DNA of 64,000 nucleotides from Micromonospora sp. C95. Lineage in GTDB: Bacteria > Actinomycetota > Actinomycetes > Mycobacteriales > Micromonosporaceae. The translations under genes and the position numbers were made by a program. Positions 49,117-58,045 of the stretch are shown piece after piece (within the stretch, counting starts at the first letter, position 1; the number at the start of each line of letters is the position of its first letter). Location: assembly GCF_018070465.1 (NCBI RefSeq), contig NZ_JAGPXT010000009.1:124001-188000 (forward strand), in the 5' to 3' direction. The notes under the pieces are model-generated. The model searched no databases and was not told where the DNA came from. It saw only the letters and a list, made by a program, of their open reading frames with translations.

Positions 49117-52100
49117 GTGCTGGTCGTCCATGGGATGTGGCTGCCTGGCCGGGGTCTCGCGGTCTGGGCCGAGGACAGCACCCTGCCACCGGCGGCCCCG
49201 CGCCGCCCCGGCCGGGCACCACGGGCCCGCCCACACCCCTTCGCCGCCGGGCCCGCCTCGCTCGTCGCGCTGCTGGCCGACGCCGCCGAACCGGACGACC
49301 TCGGCATGGCGCTGCTGCGCCTGCCCACCCGCGCCGGCTCGCCGCTGGACTCGCCGGAGCTGGTCCGCACCGCCGCCGTGGCACCGGTCCGTGGTCCGGT
49401 CACCCTCGCCGGGTGGCAGGTCCCGGTGCTGGCGTACGCCCCGGACGCCGCGCTGTCGTTGCTGCGTACCGTCGAGAAGCTGGCCGCCGCACCCGGCGCG
49501 AGCCTGCGTCACCTGGCCGAGCTGGCCGACTTCGCCACCGACCTGGCCGCCCGCGGTCGGGTCCTGCCCAGCCTCGCCGACCCGTCCGTGCCCGCCGACC
49601 CGTCCGTGCCCGCCGACCCGTCCTTGCCGGCCGACGCGCCCTCGGCCGCCGACCCGTCCTTGCCGGCCGACGCGCCCTCGGCCGCCGAGGTCTCCGCCCG
49701 GGCGGTGTGGCGGCCGTTGCTTACCGGCACGGACGCCGCCTGGGCCCGGTCGCTGGCGCTGGCCCTGCCCCCCGCCGCCCGAGCCGTGGTCGAGGCGGAC
49801 CTGCCCGCGTTGACGCCCGGCGGCCGGTCCGGGCCCAGCCGAGCGACCCGACCGGGTGCCGACCATCGGCGAACGACGTCGACCGGCGGCCCCGCCGGCG
49901 ACCTGGGCCGGCCGTCCGCGACGCGGAGGCCCGGCCTGTCCGCGACCTGGGTGTCCGGTGCGCCCGGCGGCCCGGTCGAGGTGCCCGGGCTGCTGGTCGC
50001 CGACGCGCTCGACGCGCTCACCGACGCGGCGGTGCGCGCCGCGCTGCCGCCGGTGACGCTGGCCCGGGGGGTGCGACCGAACGGTGCCGTGACCGCCTGG
50101 CTGGGCGCGTTGACCGGGCCGCGTCGCGGGTTCACCGCCGAGGCGGCGGCGCTGCGCACGCTCCGCTCCGAGCTGGACCAGTGGCAGCGGGACGCCGCCG
50201 GTGGCACGGTGCGGGCCAGCTTCCGGCTGGTCGAGCCGTCGGCCGACGAGCTGACCGAAGCGGTGACGGTGGTGCCCGCCGACCCCGGCGCCGTCGTCGC
50301 CACCACCGGCCGGTGGCGGATCGAGTTCGGACTGCGCGCCACCGACGAGCCGGGCCTGCACGTCGACGCCGGACAGGTGTGGCGCGGCGACGGCGTGACC
50401 GTGGCCGGTGACCAGCCACCGGAGATCCTGCTGGCCGAACTCGGCCGGGCCAGCCGACTGTGGCCGGAACTGGACGCGGCCCTGCGTACCGCCCGGCCGG
50501 AGGCGCTGGAGCTGGACACCGAGGGCGCGCACCGATTCCTGCGCGAGGGCGCGCCGACGCTGCACGCCGCGGGCTTCACGGTGCTGCTGCCGTCCTGGTG
50601 GCGGCGGCCCGCCTCGCGGCTCGGCGCCCGGCTGCGGGCCCGCTCCCGCAGCGCACCCGGTGCGGTGACCGGCCCGGACGACCGGGTGGGACTGGACGCC
50701 CTGGTCGACTACCGCTGGGAGCTGGCTCTGGGCGACGAGCCGCTGACCTCCGACGAGTTGACCCGGCTGGCGGAGCTGAAGACCCCGCTGGTGAGGCTGC
50801 GGGGGCGCTGGGTCGAACTGGACCCGAAGCGGCTTGCCGCCGGCCTGCGACTGCTGCGGTCCGCCGGCGAGCTGACCGTGGCCGACCTGCTGCGGCTCGG
50901 CCTGTCCGACGCCGAGCAACCGGACGCGTTGCCGGTGCTCGAAGTCAGCGCCGACGGGGCGCTCGGCGACCTGCTCGCCGGGGCCGTGGACCGCCGGCTC
51001 GCCCCGCTGGACGAGCCGCCGTCCTTTCAGGGCACGCTGCGGCCGTACCAACGGCGGGGGTTGGCCTGGCTGGCGTTCCTCCAGTCGCTGGGGCTCGGTG
51101 GAGTGCTCGCCGACGACATGGGACTGGGCAAGACGGTGCAGCTGCTGGCGTTGTTGGCCGCCGATCCGCCGCAGGCCGGTCCGACCCTGCTGGTCTGTCC
51201 GATGTCGCTGGTCGGCAACTGGCAGCGGGAGGCCGCCCGGTTCACCCCGGACCTGCGCGTACACGTGCACCATGGCGCTCAGCGGGCTCGTGGCGCGGAG
51301 TTCACCGCCGCCGTGCATGCCGCGGACCTGGTGCTCACCACGTACTCGGTGGCTGCCCGGGACGCCGCGGAGCTGGCCGGCGTCGACTGGCACCGGGTGG
51401 TGGTGGACGAGGCCCAGGCCATCAAGAACGCCGCCACCCGGCAGGCCGAGGCGGTACGCGCGCTGCCCGCCCGGCACCGCATCGCGGTCACCGGTACGCC
51501 GGTGGAGAACCGGCTGGCGGACCTGTGGTCCATCATGCAGTTCGCCAACCCGGGCCTGCTCGGCCCGGCGGCGACGTTCCGTAAACGGTTCGCCGAGCCG
51601 ATCGAGCGGCACGGGGACGCCGAGACCGCCGAACGGCTCCGCCGGATCACCGGCCCGTTCGTGCTGCGTCGGCTCAAGACCGACTCGTCGATCATCTCAG
51701 ACCTGCCGGAGAAGCTGGAGATGGAGGTCTTCTGCAACCTCACCGCCGAGCAGGCGGCGCTCTACCGGGCGGTCGTCGACGACATGCTGGCCCGGATCGA
51801 GTCGAGTGACGGCATCGAGCGGCGCGGGCTGGTGCTGGCCACCATGACCCGCCTCAAGCAGGTCTGCAACCATCCCGCACAGATGCTTCGCGACGGCTCG
51901 CCCCTGCCCGGCCGGTCGGGCAAACTGGCCCGGCTGGAGGAGATCCTCGACGAGGTCCTGGCGGCGGGGGAGAAGGCCCTGCTGTTCACCCAGTACGCGG
52001 AGTTCGGCGGGATGCTTCGCGGGCATCTGTCGGCGCGGTTCGGGCGGGAGGTGCTGTTCCTGCACGGCGGGGTCGGCAAGGCCGACCGGGACGCCATGGT

Positions 52101-52455
52101 GGCCCGCTTCCAGTCCGACGGCGGGCCGGCGCTGTTCGTCCTGTCGCTCAAGGCCGGCGGGACGGGGCTGACGCTGACCGCCGCGAACCACGTGGTGCAC
52201 GTCGACCGGTGGTGGAATCCGGCGGTGGAGGACCAGGCCACCGACCGGGCGTTCCGGATCGGACAGCGGCGCCGGGTGCAGGTCCGCAAGTTCGTCTGCG
52301 CCGGCACCGTGGAGGAGAAGGTCGCCGCGCTGATCGCCGACAAGCGTGGCCTGGCCGCCTCGGTGGTCGGTACCGGTGAGCAGTGGGTCACCGAGCTGTC
52401 CACCGCCCAACTGCGTGAGTTGTTCGCCCTGGAGGCGGGGGCGGTGGCCGAGTGA
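49117..52455 (+). CDS. SNF2-family DNA helicase/ATPase (HepA-like)
   Basis: The 1112-residue protein has an N-terminal half with an SNF2_assoc-like domain (about 540-640, LDALVDYRWELALGDEPLTSDEL). The C-terminal ATPase carries motif I ADDMGLGKTVQ, II VVDEAQAIKN, III TGTPVENRLADLWS, VLRRLKTD, V SLKAGGTGLTLTAANHV and VI DQATDRAFRIGQRRRV. It is coupled by GTGA overlap to a SWIM-finger gene, a conserved actinobacterial pair probably acting on DNA or nucleoprotein. A disordered linker (about residues 150-190) is built from in-frame tandem repeats. Confidence 0.93.
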   Translation: MLVVHGMWLPGRGLAVWAEDSTLPPAAPRRPGRAPRARPHPFAAGPASLVALLADAAEPDDLGMALLRLPTRAGSPLDSPELVRTAAVAPVRGPVTLAGWQVPVLAYAPDAALSLLRTVEKLAAAPGASLRHLAELADFATDLAARGRVLPSLADPSVPADPSVPADPSLPADAPSAADPSLPADAPSAAEVSARAVWRPLLTGTDAAWARSLALALPPAARAVVEADLPALTPGGRSGPSRATRPGADHRRTTSTGGPAGDLGRPSATRRPGLSATWVSGAPGGPVEVPGLLVADALDALTDAAVRAALPPVTLARGVRPNGAVTAWLGALTGPRRGFTAEAAALRTLRSELDQWQRDAAGGTVRASFRLVEPSADELTEAVTVVPADPGAVVATTGRWRIEFGLRATDEPGLHVDAGQVWRGDGVTVAGDQPPEILLAELGRASRLWPELDAALRTARPEALELDTEGAHRFLREGAPTLHAAGFTVLLPSWWRRPASRLGARLRARSRSAPGAVTGPDDRVGLDALVDYRWELALGDEPLTSDELTRLAELKTPLVRLRGRWVELDPKRLAAGLRLLRSAGELTVADLLRLGLSDAEQPDALPVLEVSADGALGDLLAGAVDRRLAPLDEPPSFQGTLRPYQRRGLAWLAFLQSLGLGGVLADDMGLGKTVQLLALLAADPPQAGPTLLVCPMSLVGNWQREAARFTPDLRVHVHHGAQRARGAEFTAAVHAADLVLTTYSVAARDAAELAGVDWHRVVVDEAQAIKNAATRQAEAVRALPARHRIAVTGTPVENRLADLWSIMQFANPGLLGPAATFRKRFAEPIERHGDAETAERLRRITGPFVLRRLKTDSSIISDLPEKLEMEVFCNLTAEQAALYRAVVDDMLARIESSDGIERRGLVLATMTRLKQVCNHPAQMLRDGSPLPGRSGKLARLEEILDEVLAAGEKALLFTQYAEFGGMLRGHLSARFGREVLFLHGGVGKADRDAMVARFQSDGGPALFVLSLKAGGTGLTLTAANHVVHVDRWWNPAVEDQATDRAFRIGQRRRVQVRKFVCAGTVEEKVAALIADKRGLAASVVGTGEQWVTELSTAQLRELFALEAGAVAE
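49579..49686 (+). repeat. In-frame tandem repeats in the SNF2 linker
   Basis: Two 18-bp units (49579-49596, 49597-49614; DPSVPA) are followed by two 36-bp units (49615-49650, 49651-49686; DPSLPADAPSAA). The copies are nearly identical, implying recent duplication in a linker that tolerates length change. Confidence 0.9.
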
Positions 52456-53552
52456 GCGCCGACAGGTTCGCCGACTACGGCCCGCCGCGCCGGGTCGACG
52501 GTGGCCTGCGGGCGCGCAGCACCCGGGGCGCGATCGGGGTCTCCTGGTGGTCCCGCCGGTTCCTGGAGGTGCTGGAGTCGTTCGCGCTCGGCACCCGGCT
52601 CACCCGGGGCCGGTCGTACGCCCGGGCCGGCCAGGTGCTGCGCCTCGACGTCGCGCCGGGCGTGGTGACCGCAATGGTGCAGGGCTCGCGAGCCAAGCCG
52701 TACCGGGTGAGCGTCGCACTGCCGCCCTTTCCGGCTCGGCTGTGGGCCCGGATCGAGCAGGAACTCGCGGCCCAGGCGTTCTTCAGCGCCCGGCTGCTCG
52801 CCGGCGACCTGCCGGCCGAACTGGAGGAGCTGTTCGACGCGGCCGAGGCACCGCTGTTCCCGGCGGCGGTCGACGAGCTGGACCAGCGGTGCTCGTGCCC
52901 CGACGTCGCGGTGCCCTGCAAACACCTCGCCGCCACCTTCTACCTGCTCGCCGAGGCGTTCGACGCGGACCCGTTCACCCTGCTGCACTGGCGCGGTCGC
53001 AGCCGGACGGACCTGCTCACCCGGCTACGTCAACTGCGCTCCGGCACGTCGGGCGCCGACGCCTCGGCGGGCCGGCGGACCGGTGGCGGCGAGCCGGCGG
53101 TCCGAGCCGGCGCACCGGCAGCCGGTGTCGAGGCTCCGGCGCGGGACGTCGCGGCGCCGCCGGAGCCGACTCGTCGACGTGGCCGCTCCCGCACCCGGGA
53201 CACCGCGCCGACCGGCACCGACCAGGATGCCGACGGCGGGTGGCCCGGTCAGCCCGGGGCGGACGTACCCGCCGCCGGTGCCCTCCGGGCGCTGGCCGAC
53301 CTGCCCGGCACGCCGCTCGCCGAGGCGGTGGACCGGTTCTGGCTGCCGCCCGTGCCACTGCCGGACCGTCCGCCCAGCCTGACCGCCCGTCCGGATCTGC
53401 TGTTGCGACAACTGGGCGCGCCCGCCCCGGCCATCGGTGGACCGGGACTCGTCGAACGCCTGCGCCACGCCTACCGCCAGCTCGGCGACCAGGCCGATGT
53501 TCCGCCGTCCGGGTCACGCTCGGTCCCGGACCGAACGGCTTCCTCGCCATGA
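52452..53552 (+). CDS. SWIM zinc-finger protein
   Basis: The 366-residue protein has an N-terminal conserved region (GVSWWSRRFLEVLES...RGRSYARAGQV) and a SWIM finger CSCPD...PCKHLAATFY (about residues 155-172). Its C-terminal third is Ala/Pro/Arg-rich and poorly conserved. SWIM domains bind DNA or protein partners. Its start overlaps the SNF2 stop (GTGA), so the two are made together and likely form a complex that remodels or repairs DNA. Confidence 0.92.
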   Translation: MSADRFADYGPPRRVDGGLRARSTRGAIGVSWWSRRFLEVLESFALGTRLTRGRSYARAGQVLRLDVAPGVVTAMVQGSRAKPYRVSVALPPFPARLWARIEQELAAQAFFSARLLAGDLPAELEELFDAAEAPLFPAAVDELDQRCSCPDVAVPCKHLAATFYLLAEAFDADPFTLLHWRGRSRTDLLTRLRQLRSGTSGADASAGRRTGGGEPAVRAGAPAAGVEAPARDVAAPPEPTRRRGRSRTRDTAPTGTDQDADGGWPGQPGADVPAAGALRALADLPGTPLAEAVDRFWLPPVPLPDRPPSLTARPDLLLRQLGAPAPAIGGPGLVERLRHAYRQLGDQADVPPSGSRSVPDRTASSP

Positions 53553-53589
53553 GGTCACCCCGATCCTGGACGGCACGCGGCCCTGACAC

Positions 53590-53847
53590 TCACAGCCAAC
53601 GTTGGCGGAACCGCCACATCAGCGCCGCGTTCGTCAACAGCACCACCGCGAAGATCGCCCCGGCAAGCCGGCCGGCGAGTACGGTGGTCGCCGGCAGCGC
53701 CGCCCAGAGCACGACGGTCAACAACAGCAGCCAGCGGCCGTGCCGACCCCGGGCCCGATTGTCGAGCCGGGCGAAGAACGCCGGATCGCTCTCCCGCAGG
53801 TGGCGGGTGATCTGCTCGAATCTGCGTTGGTCCTCTTTGCTGAGCAT
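53590..53847 (-). CDS. DUF3040 membrane protein
   Basis: The 85-residue protein starts MLSKEDQRRFEQITRHLRESDPAFFARL, the DUF3040 amphipathic N-terminus. Two transmembrane helices follow (WLLLLTVVLWAALPATTVLA and AGAIFAVVLLTNAALMW) with a short RQRWL tail. The family is actinobacterial with no known function. ATG 53847 is used because family members begin MLS.E. It converges on the SWIM gene with a 37-base gap. Confidence 0.9.
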   Translation of the reverse strand: MLSKEDQRRFEQITRHLRESDPAFFARLDNRARGRHGRWLLLLTVVLWAALPATTVLAGRLAGAIFAVVLLTNAALMWRFRQRWL

Positions 53848-54285
53848 GTGCCTTCCCCTCACGCGTTCAGCAACGGTGCGGCGGAATACCCGCTGCGGAG
53901 CGGGCTCACGCGCTGTTGCTGTTGCTACTTTGGTGACCGACGACCCACCCGCGTGGCCGGTCGACAGCTGAGCGGCCCCTTATCCGCGTCTTAAATTTCA
54001 CCGGTGTGACGGCCCGGCACGGCGACGGCACCGGGGACGGAAATGTCGCCCGCGCGGCGGCGGCGGCCGGCAAAGGGCCTGCTTGTGACGTGCGTACCCG
54101 ATCGGCCGGTAACCGCCCGACGTCGGCCTCCGATGGGCGCCGCGTTGACTGCCCCCGATCTGCCGGCCTTGTCGCCGGTGCCGACCGGTGACTACCTTCC
54201 CGGGGCAAACCCTCAGGCATCAGTCGTCGCATCTCGGGAGACCGGTCACGTCCCGGGTCGACGCTCCCGGCAGGAATCGGAAACG
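53848..54285 (+). other. Leader region of the flavocytochrome operon
   Basis: No gene is confidently called in these 438 bases. TAAATT at 53992-53997 looks like a -10 box, and eight bases later GTG 54006 opens a 61-codon ORF that could be a leaderless short peptide. Further on, nested complementary segments (GACCGGT at 54181-54187 with ACCGGTC near 54240-54246, and TTCCCG with CGGGAG inside) could fold into a structured leader before the operon. Confidence 0.4.
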
Positions 54286-55728
54286 GTGCATGGCCGATCA
54301 GCTCGACGAGTGCGGCGGCGGCGCGTGACGACCTACCCCCGCCCGTACGCCGATCCCCGGTCGACCGGGCCGGGGCCGACTGCGTCGGCGTCACCGCCGG
54401 CCGTGCCACGGCGTGGCGCCGGTGGCCGGCGGCTGCTGATCGTGCTGTTCCTGGGTGGTCTGGTAGCCAGCGTGCTGCCGTGGTGGCGGGACACCCCGGC
54501 CGGTTCGTTGACCGGTGCCACCGCGATGACCACCGCCGCCGGGCAGATCACCGGACTGGTCGCCGGCTACCTGCTGCTGGTCCAGATGCTGATGATGAGC
54601 CGCCTGCCGGTGCTGGAACGGTGGGCCGGCGGGGAGCGGATCGCCCGCTGGCATCGCGACGTCGCCGCCACGCTGCTGGTCGCGGTGCTCGCCCACACGG
54701 CCCTGATCCTGGTCGGCTACGCCGGGCTGGAGGGTCGCTCGCTGCTCGGCCAGGCCGGCGTGATGTTCCGCGAGTACCAGGACATGGCCGCCGCGTTCGC
54801 CGCCGCCGGCCTGCTGGTGCTGGTCGGGTTGGCCAGCGTGCGGGCGGTACGCCGGGTGCTGCCGTACGAGCTGTGGCACGCCACCCACCTGGCCGCGTAC
54901 GCCGTGCTGCTGCTCGGCTTCGCCCACCAGTTCAGCAACGGCAGCCAGCTGTTCCGGCCCGGCCCGGCGCGTACCGGATGGATCGCCCTGTACGTGCTGG
55001 TGGTCGCCGCGTGGCTGTGGGGTCGGGTGATCGTCCCGCTGCGGTTCAACCTGCGGCACCGGCTACGGGTCGGTGACGTGGTCCCGGAAAGCCCCGACGC
55101 CGTCTCGCTCTATCTGACCGGGGTTGGTCTCGACCGGCTGGAGCTGCTGGGCGGGCAGTTCTTCCGCTGGCGTTTCCTGACCCGGGGCTGCTGGTGGCAG
55201 TCGCACCCGTTCTCGGTCTCCGCCGCCGCCAACGACCGCTGGCTGCGCCTGACCGTGCGGGTGGTCGGTCGGCACACCCAGGACCTGCGCAACCTCGACC
55301 CGGGCGTGCGTGTCTGGGCGGTCGGCCCGTCGGGCACCTGCACGGCGGCCCACCGAACCCGCGAGCGGGCCCTGCTGATCGCCGCCGGCAGCGGCATCAC
55401 CCCGCTGCGGGCGATGCTTGAGGAACTGCCGCCGGGCGCCGCACTGATCTACCGGGCCCGTACCCCTGCCGACCTGCTGTTGCGGGAGGAACTGGACTGG
55501 CTGACCCGCAACCGCGGCCTGCGGGTCTGGTACGTCGTCGGCTCCCGCGACGACCCGGGCCCACGGCAGGTGACGACCCCGGACGGACTGCGCCGGCTGG
55601 TGCCGGACGTGGCCCGTCGCGACGTCTACCTGTGCGGACCACCCGGCCTGGTCGAGCAGTATCGCCGGGTGCTCCGGCAGGCCGGCGTCCGCCGCCGCCA
55701 GATCCATCTCGCCACCTTCGAACTCTGA
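54286..55728 (+). CDS. Ferric-reductase-like flavocytochrome
   Basis: The 480-residue protein has six transmembrane helices with paired His for heme (WHRDVAATLLVAVLAHTALI and ELWHATHLAAYAVLLLGFAHQF). A C-terminal FNR-type domain follows: FAD-binding QSHPFSVSAA, NAD(P)-binding IAAGSGITPLRAML and YLCGPPGLVEQ. It should pass electrons from cytoplasmic NAD(P)H through heme to the outside. The next genes encode an FMN-carrying protein and its flavinyl transferase, a plausible acceptor chain. The start is uncertain: GTG 54286 has AGGAA upstream, while GTG 54325 has no ribosome-binding site. Confidence 0.9.
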   Translation: MHGRSARRVRRRRVTTYPRPYADPRSTGPGPTASASPPAVPRRGAGGRRLLIVLFLGGLVASVLPWWRDTPAGSLTGATAMTTAAGQITGLVAGYLLLVQMLMMSRLPVLERWAGGERIARWHRDVAATLLVAVLAHTALILVGYAGLEGRSLLGQAGVMFREYQDMAAAFAAAGLLVLVGLASVRAVRRVLPYELWHATHLAAYAVLLLGFAHQFSNGSQLFRPGPARTGWIALYVLVVAAWLWGRVIVPLRFNLRHRLRVGDVVPESPDAVSLYLTGVGLDRLELLGGQFFRWRFLTRGCWWQSHPFSVSAAANDRWLRLTVRVVGRHTQDLRNLDPGVRVWAVGPSGTCTAAHRTRERALLIAAGSGITPLRAMLEELPPGAALIYRARTPADLLLREELDWLTRNRGLRVWYVVGSRDDPGPRQVTTPDGLRRLVPDVARRDVYLCGPPGLVEQYRRVLRQAGVRRRQIHLATFEL

Positions 55729-55741
55729 GAGGGTCCATCGC

Positions 55742-56287
55742 ATGCGTCGCGCGTTACTCGCGATCACCGGCCTGGCCGCCAGCACCACCGCGCTCGTGGT
55801 GTTCAAGGCCGCCCCGGGCACCGGTCACCTCGCCCAGGCGGTGCCTGCCCCGGCACCCACCGCCACCGAAAAGGCGGAACCGACACCCGGCAAGGGCGCG
55901 ACGAAACCGAAGGCCAGCAGCTCGCCGAAGCCGACGCGCAGCGCCTCCGGGGCGAGCCGGTCCGGTTCCAGTGCTGCCCCGAAGACACCCGCCGCGCAAC
56001 CCAGCCCCAGCACCGTCGTCGGGCCGGTGGTGCGCAACGAGTTCGGTGACGTGCAGGTCCGCATCACGGTGGTCGGCGACGAGATCGTCAACGCGGCGGC
56101 GCTGCGACTGCCGCGCGGGACGGCCCAGTCCGACCAGCGCAGCGACCAGGTCGACAGCCGGTACAGCGGGACGGTGGGCATGGTGGTGGAACGGCAGAGC
56201 GCCGACCTGGACACCGTCTCGGGCGCGACCGCGACAAGCGACGCCTACCGGCGGTCGGTGCAGGCCGCGATCGATCAGGCCCGGTGA
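55742..56287 (+). CDS. Secreted/anchored FMN-binding domain protein
   Basis: The 181-residue protein has an N-terminal signal/anchor (LLAITGLAASTTALVVF) and a Lys/Pro/Ser-rich tether (35-93). The FMN-binding domain ends DTVSGATATSDAY, which fits the Dxx[ST]GAT flavinylation motif with Thr163 as the covalent FMN site. It lies 13 bases after the flavocytochrome and overlaps apbE (GTGA). It is probably an extracytoplasmic one-flavin electron carrier. Confidence 0.9.
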   Translation: MRRALLAITGLAASTTALVVFKAAPGTGHLAQAVPAPAPTATEKAEPTPGKGATKPKASSSPKPTRSASGASRSGSSAAPKTPAAQPSPSTVVGPVVRNEFGDVQVRITVVGDEIVNAAALRLPRGTAQSDQRSDQVDSRYSGTVGMVVERQSADLDTVSGATATSDAYRRSVQAAIDQAR

Positions 56288-57072
56288 GCATGGCCACCGC
56301 TACCCGACCCGGGCTGCGACGGGTCGAACCCGTGATGGGTACTCCGGTAAGCCTCGACATCGCCGACGACCGGCCCATGACCGAGCTGGCCGCGCTGGCC
56401 GACGAGGTGTTCGCCTGGCTGCGGGAGGTGGACGCGAGGTTCAGCACGTACCGGCCGGACAGCGAGGTGTGTCGCTTCGACCGGGGCGAGCTGCTGCTCT
56501 CCGAGGCGTCGGCCGACCTGCGCCGGGTGCTGGAACGCTGCGCAGACCTGTGGGGTGCCACCGACGGCTTCTTCGACGCGTACGCCACCGGCGGGCTGGA
56601 CCCGTCCGGATACGTCAAGGGCTGGGCGGTCCAGGTGGCCTCGGATCGGCTGCGCGCCGCCGGTGCCGACAACCATTGCCTGAACGCCGGTGGTGACGTC
56701 CGGGTACGGGGGCATTCGTCGACCGGGTTGCCGTGGCGGATCGGCGTCCGGCATCCCTGGAACCCGTCGGCGGTCTGTCTGGTGCTCAGCGGGACGGACC
56801 TCGCGGTCGCCACGTCGGGGGTCTACGAACGCGGCCACCACGTGCGGGATCCACGTCGTGGCGCCCCGGCCCGGGGTCTGCGGTCGGTGACGGTGGTCGG
56901 GCCCGACCTCGGGCTGGCCGATGCGTACGCCACCGCGGCCGTGGCCATGGGCGTGGCCGGGATCGGCTGGCTGGATCGGCTGCCCGGGTACCGGCACGCG
57001 GTGGTCACCGACGACGCGCGGTGTCTGCACTCCACCGACCTGCCACTGAGCACCACCGACCCCGTCAACTGA
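56284..57072 (+). CDS. apbE: FAD:protein FMN transferase (ApbE)
   Basis: The 262-residue enzyme has the ApbE blocks VEPVMGTPVSLDIA, FSTYRPDSEVCRF, DPSGYVKGWAV, CLNAGGDVRVRG, ATSGVYERG and DAYATAAVAMG, including the Mg-binding Asp/Thr of the last. It transfers FMN from FAD to Thr of a target protein, here surely the preceding FMN-binding protein. No lipobox or Sec signal is visible, so it may act before export or be exported another way. GTG 56284 is coupled to the upstream gene. Confidence 0.94.
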   Translation: MSMATATRPGLRRVEPVMGTPVSLDIADDRPMTELAALADEVFAWLREVDARFSTYRPDSEVCRFDRGELLLSEASADLRRVLERCADLWGATDGFFDAYATGGLDPSGYVKGWAVQVASDRLRAAGADNHCLNAGGDVRVRGHSSTGLPWRIGVRHPWNPSAVCLVLSGTDLAVATSGVYERGHHVRDPRRGAPARGLRSVTVVGPDLGLADAYATAAVAMGVAGIGWLDRLPGYRHAVVTDDARCLHSTDLPLSTTDPVN

Positions 57073-57373
57073 CCACCCGCCCGTACGCGGGAAACTGGTG
57101 CCGGGTCAGGGCCAGCGGGCCGGGCGGTGGGTGCTGGCCGGGCGGGATCCGGTCGGTCGCGGACGGCCGGGTCGGGCGCCCGGGGGACGGGTGGCCGCCC
57201 AGCGGTGGCCGGGCCGGTGTCGCCGGGGCGGCTCTGCGCCGCCCGGATGGTTTCTGGTGTCGCCGGTGGACATCGCATCCCCGCTCCCGGCGCAGGCGCG
57301 CCGTCGAAGGGTTCAACGAGCGCTGGTCCGTCGGGGTCTCGCTGCCGGCGCGTCGCAGCGCGGGCCACCCGCT
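57073..57373. other. Gene-poor gap between convergent genes
   Basis: These 301 bases are extremely GC-rich. A weak GGCCAGC/GCTGGCC stem (57110-57116 with 57133-57139) could terminate the flavin operon. The only ORFs (such as 57065-57316 on the minus strand) are Pro/Arg-rich with no ribosome-binding site and are not called. Confidence 0.4.
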
Positions 57374-58045
57374 TCAGCGGCCCCGGCGGGGCAGTGGCAA
57401 CTGGCCGGGGACCAGCGCCGAGGTGAGCGTCACGCCGGTCGCCCGTAGCGCCTCGACAAGCGTGTTCTGCACCAGGTAGGAGTCCGGTAGCTGCCACCGG
57501 GCCTGCTCCGGTGCGACCGCCCAGCGGACCTGTCCCTCGGGCAGCCGGGTCGGTGGCGCCGCGACCCAGGAGCCGCGGCCGTGCAGGACCACGTCGAAGC
57601 AGTGCTCCAGTTCCGGTCGCAGCGGGTCGCCCGGGCGGACCAGGAACATCCACCGTCCGGTCGGGCTGACCAGCACCGGCCCGCGTACCCCCGGGCCGAC
57701 CGGGTGGACGCGCACCGCGTCCAGGACCAGCCGGCCCAGGTGGGCGGGGATCTCCAGCACGTCGAAGGAACGGCCGGTGGGCAGCAGTACGCCGTGCGGC
57801 CGGGACCGCCACCAGGTGGCCACCCGCGCCGGATCGGTGCTGGCGGCGCGCTCCCAGTCCTCAAGCGCGGGATGGCAGCCGACCGTCGGGCAGCCGGCCC
57901 GGCCGCAGACGAAGCGGCTGCGCGCCAGGCAGGCGCCCGGGGTCACCGCCCACCCGTGCAGGGCGTAGCGCACGGCGACCCGGCGCAGTCGTACCCGTTC
58001 CAACGGCGACAGACGCGCCACGTGTGGCCCGACATTCCCCCACAT
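57374..58045 (-). CDS. Prim-Pol-like protein lacking the acidic motif
   Basis: The 223-residue protein resembles the N-terminal Prim-Pol (AEP) domain of bifunctional DNA primase/polymerases. It has AVRYALHGWAVTPG, a Cys-rich CGRAGCPTVGCHPALEDWERAAS, DPARVATWWRSRPHGVLLPTG, and then FDVLEIPAHLG where active members have a DxD strand. No helicase half is present. Loss of the acidic pair suggests a regulatory or nucleic-acid-binding role. ATG 58045 is 9 bases from GGGGAG; ATG 58054 is too close. The gene is divergent from the XRE regulator. Confidence 0.75.
   Translation of the reverse strand: MWGNVGPHVARLSPLERVRLRRVAVRYALHGWAVTPGACLARSRFVCGRAGCPTVGCHPALEDWERAASTDPARVATWWRSRPHGVLLPTGRSFDVLEIPAHLGRLVLDAVRVHPVGPGVRGPVLVSPTGRWMFLVRPGDPLRPELEHCFDVVLHGRGSWVAAPPTRLPEGQVRWAVAPEQARWQLPDSYLVQNTLVEALRATGVTLTSALVPGQLPLPRRGR

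Noticed and set aside
49009..51612. An 867-codon minus-strand ORF opposite the SNF2 gene
   Set aside because: The SNF2 frame shows all helicase motifs. The opposite frame is Gly/Gln/Arg-rich with no homology and is an artefact.
54181..54246. Glycine, cobalamin or c-di-GMP riboswitch before the flavocytochrome
   Set aside because: Isolated matches (GGGCAAACC, CTCAGGCA, GGGAGACC) do not occur in the right order or spacing for any of these families. It is kept only as an unclassified leader.
57065..57316. An 83-codon minus-strand ORF after apbE
   Set aside because: TTG start, no ribosome-binding site, Pro/Arg-rich, and it overlaps the apbE end.
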